Shown here: piece after piece, positions 8,345 through 17,028 of the stretch | How the letters are laid out: every line of letters starts with the position of its first letter | Numbering within the stretch: the first letter of the stretch is position 1 | From: Novosphingobium fuchskuhlense | GTDB lineage: Bacteria; Pseudomonadota; Alphaproteobacteria; Sphingomonadales; Sphingomonadaceae | NCBI RefSeq assembly: GCF_001519075.1 | Contig: NZ_KQ954244.1 | Coordinates: forward strand, 1,781,090 to 1,845,089 | Reading direction: 5' to 3' | DNA length: 64,000 nucleotides | Position numbers and translations under genes: made by a program | The notes under the pieces: model-generated | What the model saw: the letters and a program-made list of their open reading frames with translations, nothing else | Told to the model about the DNA's origin: nothing | Database searches by the model: none

Positions 8345-10618
8345 ATGCGACTGCTGACCTCCCTGCTTGTTGCCAGCGCGCTTGTTGCAGCTGCGCCCGT
8401 CCTTGCCGCCGAGCCTAAGGAAACCGCCGTGACCGCACCGCAAGCCGCGCCTTCCCTGACCCTCGAGCGCGTCTTTGCCAGCCCCAGCCTTGCAGGCCCG
8501 GTGCCGCGAGCGGTCAAGCTCTCGCCCGATGGCCGCTATGTCACGGTGCTGCGCGGCCGGCCGAACGACCGCGAGCGCTATGATCTCTGGGGCTTCGACC
8601 GCAAGGCCGGGGCATGGCGCATGCTGGTCGATTCCCAGAAGCTCTCCTCGGGCCGCGAGCTCTCGGAAGCCGAAAAGATGCAGCGCGAGCGCCAGCGCAT
8701 CGGCGATTTGAAGGGCATCGTCAGCTACGAATGGACGGCAGACAGCACCGCCGTGCTCGTCCCCATCGATGGCGATCTGCTGCTGGCCGGCCTCGATGGA
8801 TCGGTGCGCAAGATCGCGGGCACCAAGGGCGGCGAGCTGGATCCCTCCCTCAGCCCCAGGGGCGGCCATGTCGCCTTCGTGCGCGACCAGCGCCTCTTCG
8901 TGGGGGCAGTGGACGGCAAGACCGAGCCGCAGGCCGTCACCCCCGCCGAAAGCGCCGCCACGGTGCACTGGGGCGAGGCCGAATTCGTCGCGCAGGAGGA
9001 AATGAACCGCTTCAAGGGCTACTGGTGGTCGCCCGATGGCGCGCGCCTTGCGGTCGAGCGCTTCGATGAGGCCAGGGTCGGCACCGTTACCCGCGCGGCC
9101 ATTGGCGCGGAGGGCACGAAGACCTTCGAGCAGCGCTATCCCGCCGCCGGCACACCCAACGCGGAAGTCTCGCTCTGGGTGATCGGCGCGGACGGCCAGA
9201 GCCGGGTGCAGGTGGACCTTGGCGCCGAGAAGGACATCTACCTCGCCCGCGTCGATTGGGCGCCCGATGGCAAGGCGCTCTACGTCCAGCGCGAGGACCG
9301 CGCGCAGACGAAGCTCGACATGCTCAAGGTCGATCCCGCGACCGGCAAGGCGGAGGTTCTGTTCACCGAAGAGGCCGCGACCGGCAGCTGGATCAACCTC
9401 TCGGACGCCTACCGCTTCCTCGCCGATGGCAGCCTGATCTGGCTCTCGGAACGCGACGGGTTCGCGCACCTCTATCACTTCAAGGCGGGCCTCAACGGTG
9501 GCGGTACCTGGCATCAGCTGACCAAGGGCAACTGGGTCGTCACCGACCTCCTTGGTGTCGATCAGAAATCCGGCCGCGTCACTTTTGTCGGCACGAAGGA
9601 TGATGTCCTCGCGCCGCAGGTCTATGCCTTCGATCTGAAGCACCCCGAACAGCTCGAGCGGCTGACCGATCCGGCCTTCCACAACAGCGCCGCGATGGAC
9701 CGCAAGGGCCAGACCCTCGTCGTCACCCGCAGCGCCGACGCCCAGCCGCCGCAGTCCTACCTCGCCGATGCCTCCGGCAAGCGCCTTGCGTGGATCGAGG
9801 AAAACCGTGTCGAGGGTAGGCACCCTTATGCGCCCTACCTCGCCAGCCACCGCGCCGCGCAGTTCGGCACGATCCCGGCGGATGACGGCACCCCGCTCCA
9901 CTGGATGATGATCACCCCGCCGCTGGAGCCCGGCAAGCGTTACCCTGTGTTCTCCTACCACTACGGCGGCCCGCACGCGCAAGTCGTGAGCAAGGGCTGG
10001 CAGGGCGCGCTGGCGCAGGCGATCGTCGACAAGGGCTATATCTACTTCGCCATCGACGGGCGCGGGTCCGACAATCGCGGCGTGGCCTTCGAGAGTGCGA
10101 TCAACCGCGCGATGGGCACCGTTGAGGTGGCCGATCAGCTGGCCGGCGCGCGCTATCTGAAGTCGCTTGCCTTCGTCGATCCCAAGCGGGTCAGCACCTT
10201 CGGCTGGTCCTATGGCGGCTACATGTCGCTCAAGATGCTCGAAGCGCATCCGGACGAATGGGCTGCCGGCATCGCGGTCGCCCCCGTCACGCGCTGGGAG
10301 CTGTATGACACCCACTACACCGAGCGCTATCTCGGCGATCCCAACAAGCAGCCCAAGGTCTATGAAACCTCGGGCGCGCTTGCCGATGCCGCGAAGATCA
10401 GGGATCCGCTCCTGGTGATCCACGGCATGGCCGATGACAACGTCGTGTTCGAAAACTCGACCGCGCTCATCGCGAAGCTGCAGGCCGAGGCCGTGCCCTT
10501 CGAAATGATGCTCTACCCAGGCTTCACCCATCGCATCGGCGGGCCGAAGGTATCCAAGCATCTTTACGAAACCGTATTTCGCTTCCTCGATCGCAATGGC
10601 GTGGGTAGCGGGCAATAG
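8345..10618 (+). CDS. Exported S9 family prolyl peptidase (DPP IV-like)
   Basis: 757-residue serine peptidase with a signal peptide (MRLLTSLLVASALVAAAPVLAA). The N-terminal half is the DPP IV beta-propeller domain, containing the EEMNRFKGYWWSP segment that matches the double-Glu motif binding substrate amino ends in DPP IV enzymes. The C-terminal alpha/beta hydrolase domain has the nucleophile in GWS622YGGY, Asp697/698 (HGMADDNV) and His729 (FTHRI). It likely removes X-Pro dipeptides in the periplasm. Lies alone after the rplS terminator; asd begins 38 bases downstream. Confidence 0.9.
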   Translation: MRLLTSLLVASALVAAAPVLAAEPKETAVTAPQAAPSLTLERVFASPSLAGPVPRAVKLSPDGRYVTVLRGRPNDRERYDLWGFDRKAGAWRMLVDSQKLSSGRELSEAEKMQRERQRIGDLKGIVSYEWTADSTAVLVPIDGDLLLAGLDGSVRKIAGTKGGELDPSLSPRGGHVAFVRDQRLFVGAVDGKTEPQAVTPAESAATVHWGEAEFVAQEEMNRFKGYWWSPDGARLAVERFDEARVGTVTRAAIGAEGTKTFEQRYPAAGTPNAEVSLWVIGADGQSRVQVDLGAEKDIYLARVDWAPDGKALYVQREDRAQTKLDMLKVDPATGKAEVLFTEEAATGSWINLSDAYRFLADGSLIWLSERDGFAHLYHFKAGLNGGGTWHQLTKGNWVVTDLLGVDQKSGRVTFVGTKDDVLAPQVYAFDLKHPEQLERLTDPAFHNSAAMDRKGQTLVVTRSADAQPPQSYLADASGKRLAWIEENRVEGRHPYAPYLASHRAAQFGTIPADDGTPLHWMMITPPLEPGKRYPVFSYHYGGPHAQVVSKGWQGALAQAIVDKGYIYFAIDGRGSDNRGVAFESAINRAMGTVEVADQLAGARYLKSLAFVDPKRVSTFGWSYGGYMSLKMLEAHPDEWAAGIAVAPVTRWELYDTHYTERYLGDPNKQPKVYETSGALADAAKIRDPLLVIHGMADDNVVFENSTALIAKLQAEAVPFEMMLYPGFTHRIGGPKVSKHLYETVFRFLDRNGVGSGQ

Positions 10619-10656
10619 TCATCTGGGGCCGCGGAGGCCGCCGCAAGGAGAATGCA

Positions 10657-11682
10657 ATGGGTTACCGGGTAGTTGTCGCTGGCGCGACCGGCAATGTCGG
10701 GCGCGAGATGCTCAATATCCTCGCCGAGCGCGAGTTCCCGATCGACGAGATCGCGGCCGTCGCCTCTTCGCGCTCGCAGGGGACCGAGATCGAGTTCGGC
10801 GAGACGGGCCGGATGATCAAGGTCCAGAACCTCGAGAATTTCGATTTCGCAGGCTGGGACATCGCGCTCTTCGCCATCGGCAGCACGGCCACCCAGGTCC
10901 ACGCCCCGCGCGCGGCGGCGGCCGGCTGCGTGGTGATCGACAACTCCTCGCTCTACCGCATGGATCCGGACGTGCCGCTGATCGTGCCCGAGGTGAACCC
11001 CGACGCCATCGACGGCTACAAGGCCCGCAATATCATCGCCAACCCCAATTGCTCGACCGCGCAGATGGTCGTGGCGCTCAAGCCCCTGCACGATGCGGCG
11101 AAGATCAAGCGCGTCGTCGTCGCGACCTACCAGTCGGTCTCGGGCGCGGGCAAGGAAGGCATGGACGAGCTGTTCGAGCAGAGCCGGGCGATCTTCGTCG
11201 GCGATTCTGTGGAGCCCCGCAAGTTCACCAAGCAGATCGCCTTCAACGTGATCCCGCACATCGACAGCTTCCTCGATGATGGCTCGACCAAGGAAGAGTG
11301 GAAGATGGTCGCCGAGACCAAGAAGATCCTCGATCCGAAGATCAAGCTCACGGCCACCTGCGTGCGCGTTCCGGTGTTTGTCGGCCACTCCGAGGCGATC
11401 AACATCGAATTCGAAGAGGAAATCTCCGCCAAGGAAGCCCAGGATATCCTGCGCGAGGCGCCCGGCGTCATGCTCGTCGACAAGCGCGAGAACGGCGGAT
11501 ACGTGACGCCGATCGAATGCGTCGGCGATTTCGCGACCTTCGTTTCCCGCGTGCGCGAAGACCCGACCGTCGACAGCGGCCTCTCGCTGTGGTGCGTCTC
11601 TGACAACCTGCGCAAGGGCGCCGCGCTCAATGCGGTGCAGATCGCCGAACTCCTCGGCCGCCGTCACCTCAAGAAGGGCTGA
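10657..11682 (+). CDS. asd: Aspartate-semialdehyde dehydrogenase
   Basis: NADPH-dependent reduction of aspartyl phosphate to the semialdehyde, for lysine/diaminopimelate, threonine and methionine. 341 residues; N-terminal Rossmann motif VVAGATGNVGREM, catalytic C132 in NPNCST, TYQSVSGAGKEGM, and His244 in VFVGHSEA. Start supported by AAGGAG six bases upstream. The alpha/beta hydrolase gene follows after 5 bases. Confidence 0.96.
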   Translation: MGYRVVVAGATGNVGREMLNILAEREFPIDEIAAVASSRSQGTEIEFGETGRMIKVQNLENFDFAGWDIALFAIGSTATQVHAPRAAAAGCVVIDNSSLYRMDPDVPLIVPEVNPDAIDGYKARNIIANPNCSTAQMVVALKPLHDAAKIKRVVVATYQSVSGAGKEGMDELFEQSRAIFVGDSVEPRKFTKQIAFNVIPHIDSFLDDGSTKEEWKMVAETKKILDPKIKLTATCVRVPVFVGHSEAINIEFEEEISAKEAQDILREAPGVMLVDKRENGGYVTPIECVGDFATFVSRVREDPTVDSGLSLWCVSDNLRKGAALNAVQIAELLGRRHLKKG

Positions 11683-11687
11683 GGACG

Positions 11688-12443
11688 ATGACGGAGACCT
11701 TCCCCGGATTTGATGGGGCACCGCTGGCGCTTCACCGCCTCGGGCCCGAAGTCGGGGAAGGTCGTCCCGTCATCCTCCTCCACGGCCTGTTTTCCTCCGC
11801 TGAGGTCAACTGGCTCAAGTTCGGCACCGCCGCGCAGCTCGCCGCCGCCGGGTTTGCGTGCCTCATGCCCGATCTGCGCGCCCACGGGATGAGCGCCGCG
11901 CCGCACGATCCTGCCGCCTATCCGCCCGATGTGCTGGTCCGCGATCTCGAGGCGCTGATCGCCCACTTCGGCCTTGCCGATTACGATCTGGTCGGCTTCT
12001 CGCTCGGTTCGCGCACCTCCGCCCGTGCCGTGATAGCGGGGGCGCAGCCCCGGCGGCTGGTGCTCGCCGGCATGGGCCTCGAAGGCCTCGCCGGCTGGGC
12101 GCGCCGCCAGCAGTTCTTCCGCGATATGCTGGACCGGTTCGGCACGATCCGCCCCGGCGATCCGGCCTATCTTTCGCAGCAGTTCCTCAAGAGCATGGGC
12201 ACCGATCCCGCTGCCGCGCGCCTCCTCCTCGGCACGATGGAAGACACCCCGCCCGAAGCCCTTTCGGCAATCACCATGCCCACGCTCGTCCTCTGCGGCG
12301 ACAAGGACGACGACAACGGCAGCGCCGACCGCCTCGCAGCGGCGCTTCCCGATGCCCGCCGCGCGGTGATCCCCGGCACCCATATGTCGAGCGTCACCGA
12401 GGCTGCGTTCGGCGCAGAACTGGTTTCATTTCTGACCGCTTGA
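11688..12443 (+). CDS. Alpha/beta-fold hydrolase
   Basis: 251-residue cytoplasmic hydrolase of the 3-oxoadipate enol-lactonase-like group. Oxyanion motif LHGLFSS, nucleophile S105 (GFSLGS), acid D205 (CGDKDDD) and His232 (GTHMSS) form a complete triad. It starts 5 bases after asd and is probably co-transcribed, although no metabolic link to asd is evident. Substrate unknown. Confidence 0.85.
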   Translation: MTETFPGFDGAPLALHRLGPEVGEGRPVILLHGLFSSAEVNWLKFGTAAQLAAAGFACLMPDLRAHGMSAAPHDPAAYPPDVLVRDLEALIAHFGLADYDLVGFSLGSRTSARAVIAGAQPRRLVLAGMGLEGLAGWARRQQFFRDMLDRFGTIRPGDPAYLSQQFLKSMGTDPAAARLLLGTMEDTPPEALSAITMPTLVLCGDKDDDNGSADRLAAALPDARRAVIPGTHMSSVTEAAFGAELVSFLTA

Positions 12444-12524
12444 CGGCGCGCGGCACGGGCTTATCGGTGACGGCAAGGGCTGCCCGGGAGGCGGTCCACG
12501 CCCACTGACCGGAGAGCCAGTCCC

Positions 12525-14348
12525 ATGAAAAGCCTCGTTTCCCTCGCCGCGCTCGCGGCCTCGCTCGTGGCCATGCCGGCCCTCGCGCATCAGCCGCCCC
12601 TGCCTGAGCAAGATGCCGCATCTGCCGAAATCTGGATAAAGGCTGCAGATCAGCGCTATTTCGACGAAACTGTCCGCGCCGGCCGCGTCCAGTGGGTCTA
12701 TGAAACCAACATCACCGACGATACCGAAGCGCTTGTCGCTGCTTCCAATGCGCAGCAGAACACCTTCATGGTCTGGACCGCAACCGGAGCTGCGCGCATG
12801 GCCAAGGTTCCCGGTCTCTCCGCGGAAAACCAGCGCAAGCTCGTCATGATGCGCACCCAGATCACCAGCCCCGTGCCCACCACGCCCGGCGCGGCGGAGG
12901 AGTTCGGCACCCGCCAGGCGCGCATCCAGGGCCTCTACGGCAAGGGCCACGGCACCCTGCGGGGGCAGCCCATAAACGGCAGCGATATCGAGGCCGCGAT
13001 GGGCACCAATCGCAACCCCGAAGAGCTCAAGGAAATGTGGCTCTCGTGGCATGACAGCGTCGGCAAGCCGATGAAGGCCGATTATGCCCGCATGGTCGAG
13101 CTTTCCAACGAAGGTGCGCGCGAACTGGGCTTTGCCGATACCGGCGCGCTGTGGCGCTCGAACTACGACATGGATCCGGCCGCTTTCGCCGCGCTCACCG
13201 AGAAGATCTGGAACGAGGTCAAGCCGCTCTACGTCCAGCTCCACTGCTACACCCGCGCCAAGCTAAACGAAAAATACGGCGACGCGGTGCAGAAGAAGAC
13301 CGGCGCGATCCGCGCCGATCTGCTCGGCAACATGTGGGGCCAGGCCTGGGGCAATATCTACGATGTGGTCGCCCCCAAGGGCGCGGGCGATATCGGCTAC
13401 GATATCGGCGATCTGCTCACCGCCAAGGGCTATGATCCCGTCAAGATGGTCAGAACGGGCGAGGGCTTCTACTCCTCGCTCGGCTTCGCTCCGCTTCCGG
13501 AAACCTTCTGGGCGCGCTCGCAGATCACGAAGCCGCGCGACCGCGAAGTCGTCTGCCATGCCTCGGCGTGGGATATCGACAACAAGGACGACCTGCGCAT
13601 CAAGATGTGCACCAAGGTCAACTCGGACGATTTCGTGACGATCCACCACGAACTCGGCCACAATTACTACCAGCGCGCCTACAGCCAGCAGCCCTCGCGC
13701 TACTACATGGAAGGCGCCAATGATGGCTTCCATGAAGCCATCGGTGATACCATGGCGCTCTCGATCACGCCCGAATACCTCGTCCAGATCGGCCTGATGG
13801 GGCGCGACAAGGTGCCCTCGGCCGACAAGGACACCGGCCTTCTCCTGCGCCAGGCGCTCGACAAGATGGCGGCGATGCCGTGGACCCTGCTGGTCGATCG
13901 CTGGCGCTGGGGCGTGTTCGATGGCTCGATCAAGCCCGAGAACTACGAAGCCGCGTGGAACCAGATGCGTCTGAAGTATCAGGGCCTCGTCCCGCCGGCA
14001 GAACGCGGCGCCGATGCCTTCGATCCCGGCGCGAAGTTCCACATCCCCGCGGTCGTGCCCTATACGCGCTATTTCCTCGCCCGCGTGCTGCAGTTCCAGT
14101 TCTACGAGGCGGCGTGCAAAGAGGCCGGCTGGCAGGGCCCGCTCCACCGCTGCAGCTTCTATGGCAACAAGGCGGTCGGCGCGAAGCTGAACGCCATGCT
14201 GAGCATGGGCGCCAGCAAGCCCTGGCCCGATGCGCTGGAAGCCTTCACCGGCAGCCGGGAAATGAGCGGCAAGGCGATGATCCGCTACTTCGCCCCGCTG
14301 CAGAAGTGGCTCGAGGCGCAGAACAAGGGGCAGGCCTGCGGCTGGTAG
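12525..14348 (+). CDS. Exported M2 family peptidyl-dipeptidase (ACE-like)
   Basis: 607-residue zinc metallopeptidase resembling angiotensin-converting enzyme; releases C-terminal dipeptides. Signal peptide MKSLVSLAALAASLVAMPALA. Zinc motif H375-E-L-G-H379 (preceded by another His) with third ligand E404 in HEAIGD, the correct 24-residue gap. Length is normal for single-domain bacterial M2 enzymes. Together with the S9 peptidase upstream it suggests periplasmic peptide catabolism. Confidence 0.93.
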   Translation: MKSLVSLAALAASLVAMPALAHQPPLPEQDAASAEIWIKAADQRYFDETVRAGRVQWVYETNITDDTEALVAASNAQQNTFMVWTATGAARMAKVPGLSAENQRKLVMMRTQITSPVPTTPGAAEEFGTRQARIQGLYGKGHGTLRGQPINGSDIEAAMGTNRNPEELKEMWLSWHDSVGKPMKADYARMVELSNEGARELGFADTGALWRSNYDMDPAAFAALTEKIWNEVKPLYVQLHCYTRAKLNEKYGDAVQKKTGAIRADLLGNMWGQAWGNIYDVVAPKGAGDIGYDIGDLLTAKGYDPVKMVRTGEGFYSSLGFAPLPETFWARSQITKPRDREVVCHASAWDIDNKDDLRIKMCTKVNSDDFVTIHHELGHNYYQRAYSQQPSRYYMEGANDGFHEAIGDTMALSITPEYLVQIGLMGRDKVPSADKDTGLLLRQALDKMAAMPWTLLVDRWRWGVFDGSIKPENYEAAWNQMRLKYQGLVPPAERGADAFDPGAKFHIPAVVPYTRYFLARVLQFQFYEAACKEAGWQGPLHRCSFYGNKAVGAKLNAMLSMGASKPWPDALEAFTGSREMSGKAMIRYFAPLQKWLEAQNKGQACGW

Positions 14349-14356
14349 TGTCAATG

Positions 14357-14385
14357 ACCTCCCCGTCCCAAAGGGATGGGGAGGT
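14357..14385. terminator. Hairpin after M2 peptidase gene
   Basis: Inverted repeat ACCTCCCC-G-TCCC / GGGA-T-GGGGAGGT with AAA loop, stem of 13 including a G-T pair, 9 bases after the stop. No T-run, so it may be a 3' stabilising or REP-like element instead of a true terminator. Confidence 0.5.
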
Positions 14386-14449
14386 GCGCACCCGGCGGGT
14401 AGTGGAAGGCCAATTCGCGCTCTAACCTTCCGGCAGGAGAATCGCCCCC

Positions 14450-15283
14450 ATGCTCAAGACCCTGCTCGTCTTGCTGGCCTCGCTCGCGCTTGCCACACCC
14501 GCGCTTGCTGCCGAACCCCCGGTGCAGGTCATGGTCCTTGGCGCTTATCACTTCGGCAATCCCGGCCTCGACGTGAACAACGTCAAGATCGAAAGCGTGC
14601 TTACGCCGGAACGGCAGCGCCAGCTGGAAGCCGTCGCGCAGGCGCTGCTAACCTTCCGGCCCACGCGCGTGATGGTCGAGCGGGAGAGCAGCGCGCCGGA
14701 TCTGGCCGTGGCCGATTATGCCGCCTTCACCCCCGCCAGGCTCCTCACCGATGCCAACGAGATCAGCCAGATCGGCTACCGCGTCGCCAGCCTCGCCAAG
14801 CTCCCCCTCGTCAGCGGCATCGACGAGCAACCGGCGGCGGGCGAGCCGGACTACTTCCCCTATGATCAGATGCAGGCCGCCGCGCAGAAGTTCGGCCAGC
14901 AGGCGCTGATCGATGAACCGCAGGCGGTGCTCAGGACACAGCTGGCCAGGTTCGAGGCCGATCAGAAGACCGCCAGCATCGCCCGGCTGCTGCTGCGGGT
15001 GAACACCGATCCGATCTACACCCGGATGGACGATTACTACACGTGGCTGCGCATCGGCGATCACGACAACCAGGCCGGGGCCGATCTCAACGCCATGTGG
15101 TATCTGCGCAATGCCAAGATCTGGGGCAAGCTCCTTTCCGTCGCCCGGCCGGGTGACCGGGTGCTGGTCATCTTCGGCGCCGGACACGGCTATTGGTTGC
15201 GGCATTTCGCTTCGGCGACCCCGGGCGTCGTCGCGGTCGATCCCGTGCCCTTGCTCAGGCAGGCCGCAGCCCGATCGCGCTGA
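14450..15283 (+). CDS. Exported DUF5694-type protein
   Basis: 277-residue protein with signal peptide (MLKTLLVLLASLALATPALA). The mature start VQVMVLGAYHFGNPGLD and the RVMVERES segment match what I recall of DUF5694, a group distantly like TraB/PrgY proteins. Function unknown. GCAGGAG precedes the ATG. No close partner: the next gene downstream runs the other way. Confidence 0.7.
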   Translation: MLKTLLVLLASLALATPALAAEPPVQVMVLGAYHFGNPGLDVNNVKIESVLTPERQRQLEAVAQALLTFRPTRVMVERESSAPDLAVADYAAFTPARLLTDANEISQIGYRVASLAKLPLVSGIDEQPAAGEPDYFPYDQMQAAAQKFGQQALIDEPQAVLRTQLARFEADQKTASIARLLLRVNTDPIYTRMDDYYTWLRIGDHDNQAGADLNAMWYLRNAKIWGKLLSVARPGDRVLVIFGAGHGYWLRHFASATPGVVAVDPVPLLRQAAARSR

Positions 15284-15499
15284 GGGCCGCATAGCCCGCT
15301 CCGGCCGGCCCGGTTGCCAGAATCCGTTTTCCTACAGGCCCCGTCCTGCGGCATGTATCGTGCTGCTCTTTGAACCTGTGGTCCTGTCGCACCCTTCGGG
15401 TATGGCCCCGCCGTCCCCCCCGGAATCCGTTTCCCGCGCCGTCCGGACCGGGGGTCCAGAAATATCATAATAAATCAGTAATTTGAGCGGATTGGCCGG

Positions 15500-15540
15500 G
15501 GTTGACACATTTCCCTCAGGACTGTGTCAACCGTGTCAAC
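15500..15540. repeat. Inverted TGTCAACC repeats between convergent genes
   Basis: GGTTGACACA at 15500-15509 is the exact reverse complement of TGTGTCAACC at 15523-15532 (13-base spacer); a third TGTCAAC follows at 15534-15540. Lies 8 bases beyond the stop of amn. Could be a terminator-like hairpin or a protein site. The rest of 15284-15499 shows no gene. Confidence 0.5.
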
Positions 15541-15547
15541 TTGTCCC

Positions 15548-16984
15548 TCAGCGGAACGGCGGCTCGTTGAACGCGCGCAGCTTGCGGCTGTGCAGGCGCG
15601 CCCCTTCGGCCCTGAGCAGCGCGCAGGCGGTCGTGCCGATGGCGAGGTGGCTCGAGATCGCCTCCTCGTAGAAGCGGTTGGCCTGCCCCGGCAGTTTCAG
15701 CTCGCCGTGCAGCGGCTTGTCCGAAACGCACAGCAGCGTCCCGTAGGGCACGCGGAAGCGGTAGCCCTGCGCGGCGATGGTGGCCGATTCCATGTCGATG
15801 CCGACCGCGCGGCTGAGGCTCAGGCGCCGGGCCGAATGCGAATAGCGCAGCTCCCAGTTGCGGTCGTCGGTGGTGACGACGGTGCCGGTGCGCATGCGCC
15901 GCTTGAGGTCCGATCCGCCCGCGCCGCTGACGATCTCCGCTGCCCTTGCGAGGGCGACCTGCACTTCGGCAATCGCCGGGATCGGGATTTCGGGCGGCAG
16001 CACCGGATCGAGCACGTGGTCATCGCGCAGGTACGCGTGGGCCAGCACATAGTCGCCGATCTTCTGGGTGGGGCGCAGGCCGCCGCAGTGGCCGATCATC
16101 AGCCACGCCTCGGGCCGCAGCACCGCAAGGTGGTCGCAGATCGTCTTGGCGTTGGAGGGGCCGACGCCGATGTTGACGAGCGTGATCCCGCTGCGGTCCG
16201 GCGCGATGAGGTGGTAGGCCGGCATCTGGTGCCGCCGCCACGCGGTGTCCGACATGCGCTCGCGCGCATTGTCGGTCGGCGCATCGAGATGCAGGCCGCC
16301 GGCACCCGACAGCGCGGTGTATTCGCCCGTGCCCAGCTGTTTGCCTGCCCAGTCCACGAACTCGTCGACATAGCGGTGGTAGTTCGTGAACAGGATATAG
16401 CGCTGGAAGTCCTCGGCCGGCGTGCCGGTGTAGTGGGTCAACCGCGCAAGGCTGAAGTCGGTGCGCAGGCCATCGAACAGCGAAAGGGGCAGGGGGCCGT
16501 CGCCGACGTTGTACTCGCCGTCGGCAATCTCGTCGCCGATATGCGAAAGCTCCGCATTCGGGAAATGCCGCGCCAGCTCCTGCGGGGTGACACTCCCCAT
16601 CTGCGCGCCGAGGCTGCCGTCGAGCACGTAGGCGAAGGGGATTTCCTGCCGCGAGGGCGCCGCCTCCACCGTCACGTCGAAGCCCTGCAGGATGATCGCG
16701 AGCTGCTCGGCCAGATAGTCGGCAAACAAGGCGGGGCGCGTCACCGTGCAGGCGTAGGTGCCCTTCTGGCTGAGCCGTCCGAACGAATGCCCGGTGGGCT
16801 CGATGCTCGGCTCGCCGCCGAAGTGGATGCGCAGCTCGGGATAGCAGTAGCTGCCATCATGCCGCCGTTCCTCCGGCGGCAGCGTGCCCTTGGCGGCAAA
16901 GGCCATCACATCCTCGCGCAGCCGGGCGACCGAGGCGGTGTAGATGCGCGAAAGCTCGTCGAGCACGGAGGCGATATGATCCAT
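15548..16984 (-). CDS. amn: AMP nucleosidase
   Basis: Hydrolyses AMP to adenine and ribose 5-phosphate in purine salvage. 478 residues; N-terminal AMP nucleosidase domain (MDHIASVLDELSRIY; GSYCYPELRIHF) followed by a nucleoside-phosphorylase-like domain with MIGHCGGLRPTQ and VGIDMESATIAAQGY. Length matches the long bacterial Amn form. It lies 44 bases downstream of the acylase gene on the same strand and may share its transcript. Confidence 0.94.
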   Translation of the reverse strand: MDHIASVLDELSRIYTASVARLREDVMAFAAKGTLPPEERRHDGSYCYPELRIHFGGEPSIEPTGHSFGRLSQKGTYACTVTRPALFADYLAEQLAIILQGFDVTVEAAPSRQEIPFAYVLDGSLGAQMGSVTPQELARHFPNAELSHIGDEIADGEYNVGDGPLPLSLFDGLRTDFSLARLTHYTGTPAEDFQRYILFTNYHRYVDEFVDWAGKQLGTGEYTALSGAGGLHLDAPTDNARERMSDTAWRRHQMPAYHLIAPDRSGITLVNIGVGPSNAKTICDHLAVLRPEAWLMIGHCGGLRPTQKIGDYVLAHAYLRDDHVLDPVLPPEIPIPAIAEVQVALARAAEIVSGAGGSDLKRRMRTGTVVTTDDRNWELRYSHSARRLSLSRAVGIDMESATIAAQGYRFRVPYGTLLCVSDKPLHGELKLPGQANRFYEEAISSHLAIGTTACALLRAEGARLHSRKLRAFNEPPFR

Positions 16985-17028
16985 GCCCTAGGTGTAACTG
17001 CCTGTCGTGACCTTTGGAAGTCGGGGCT

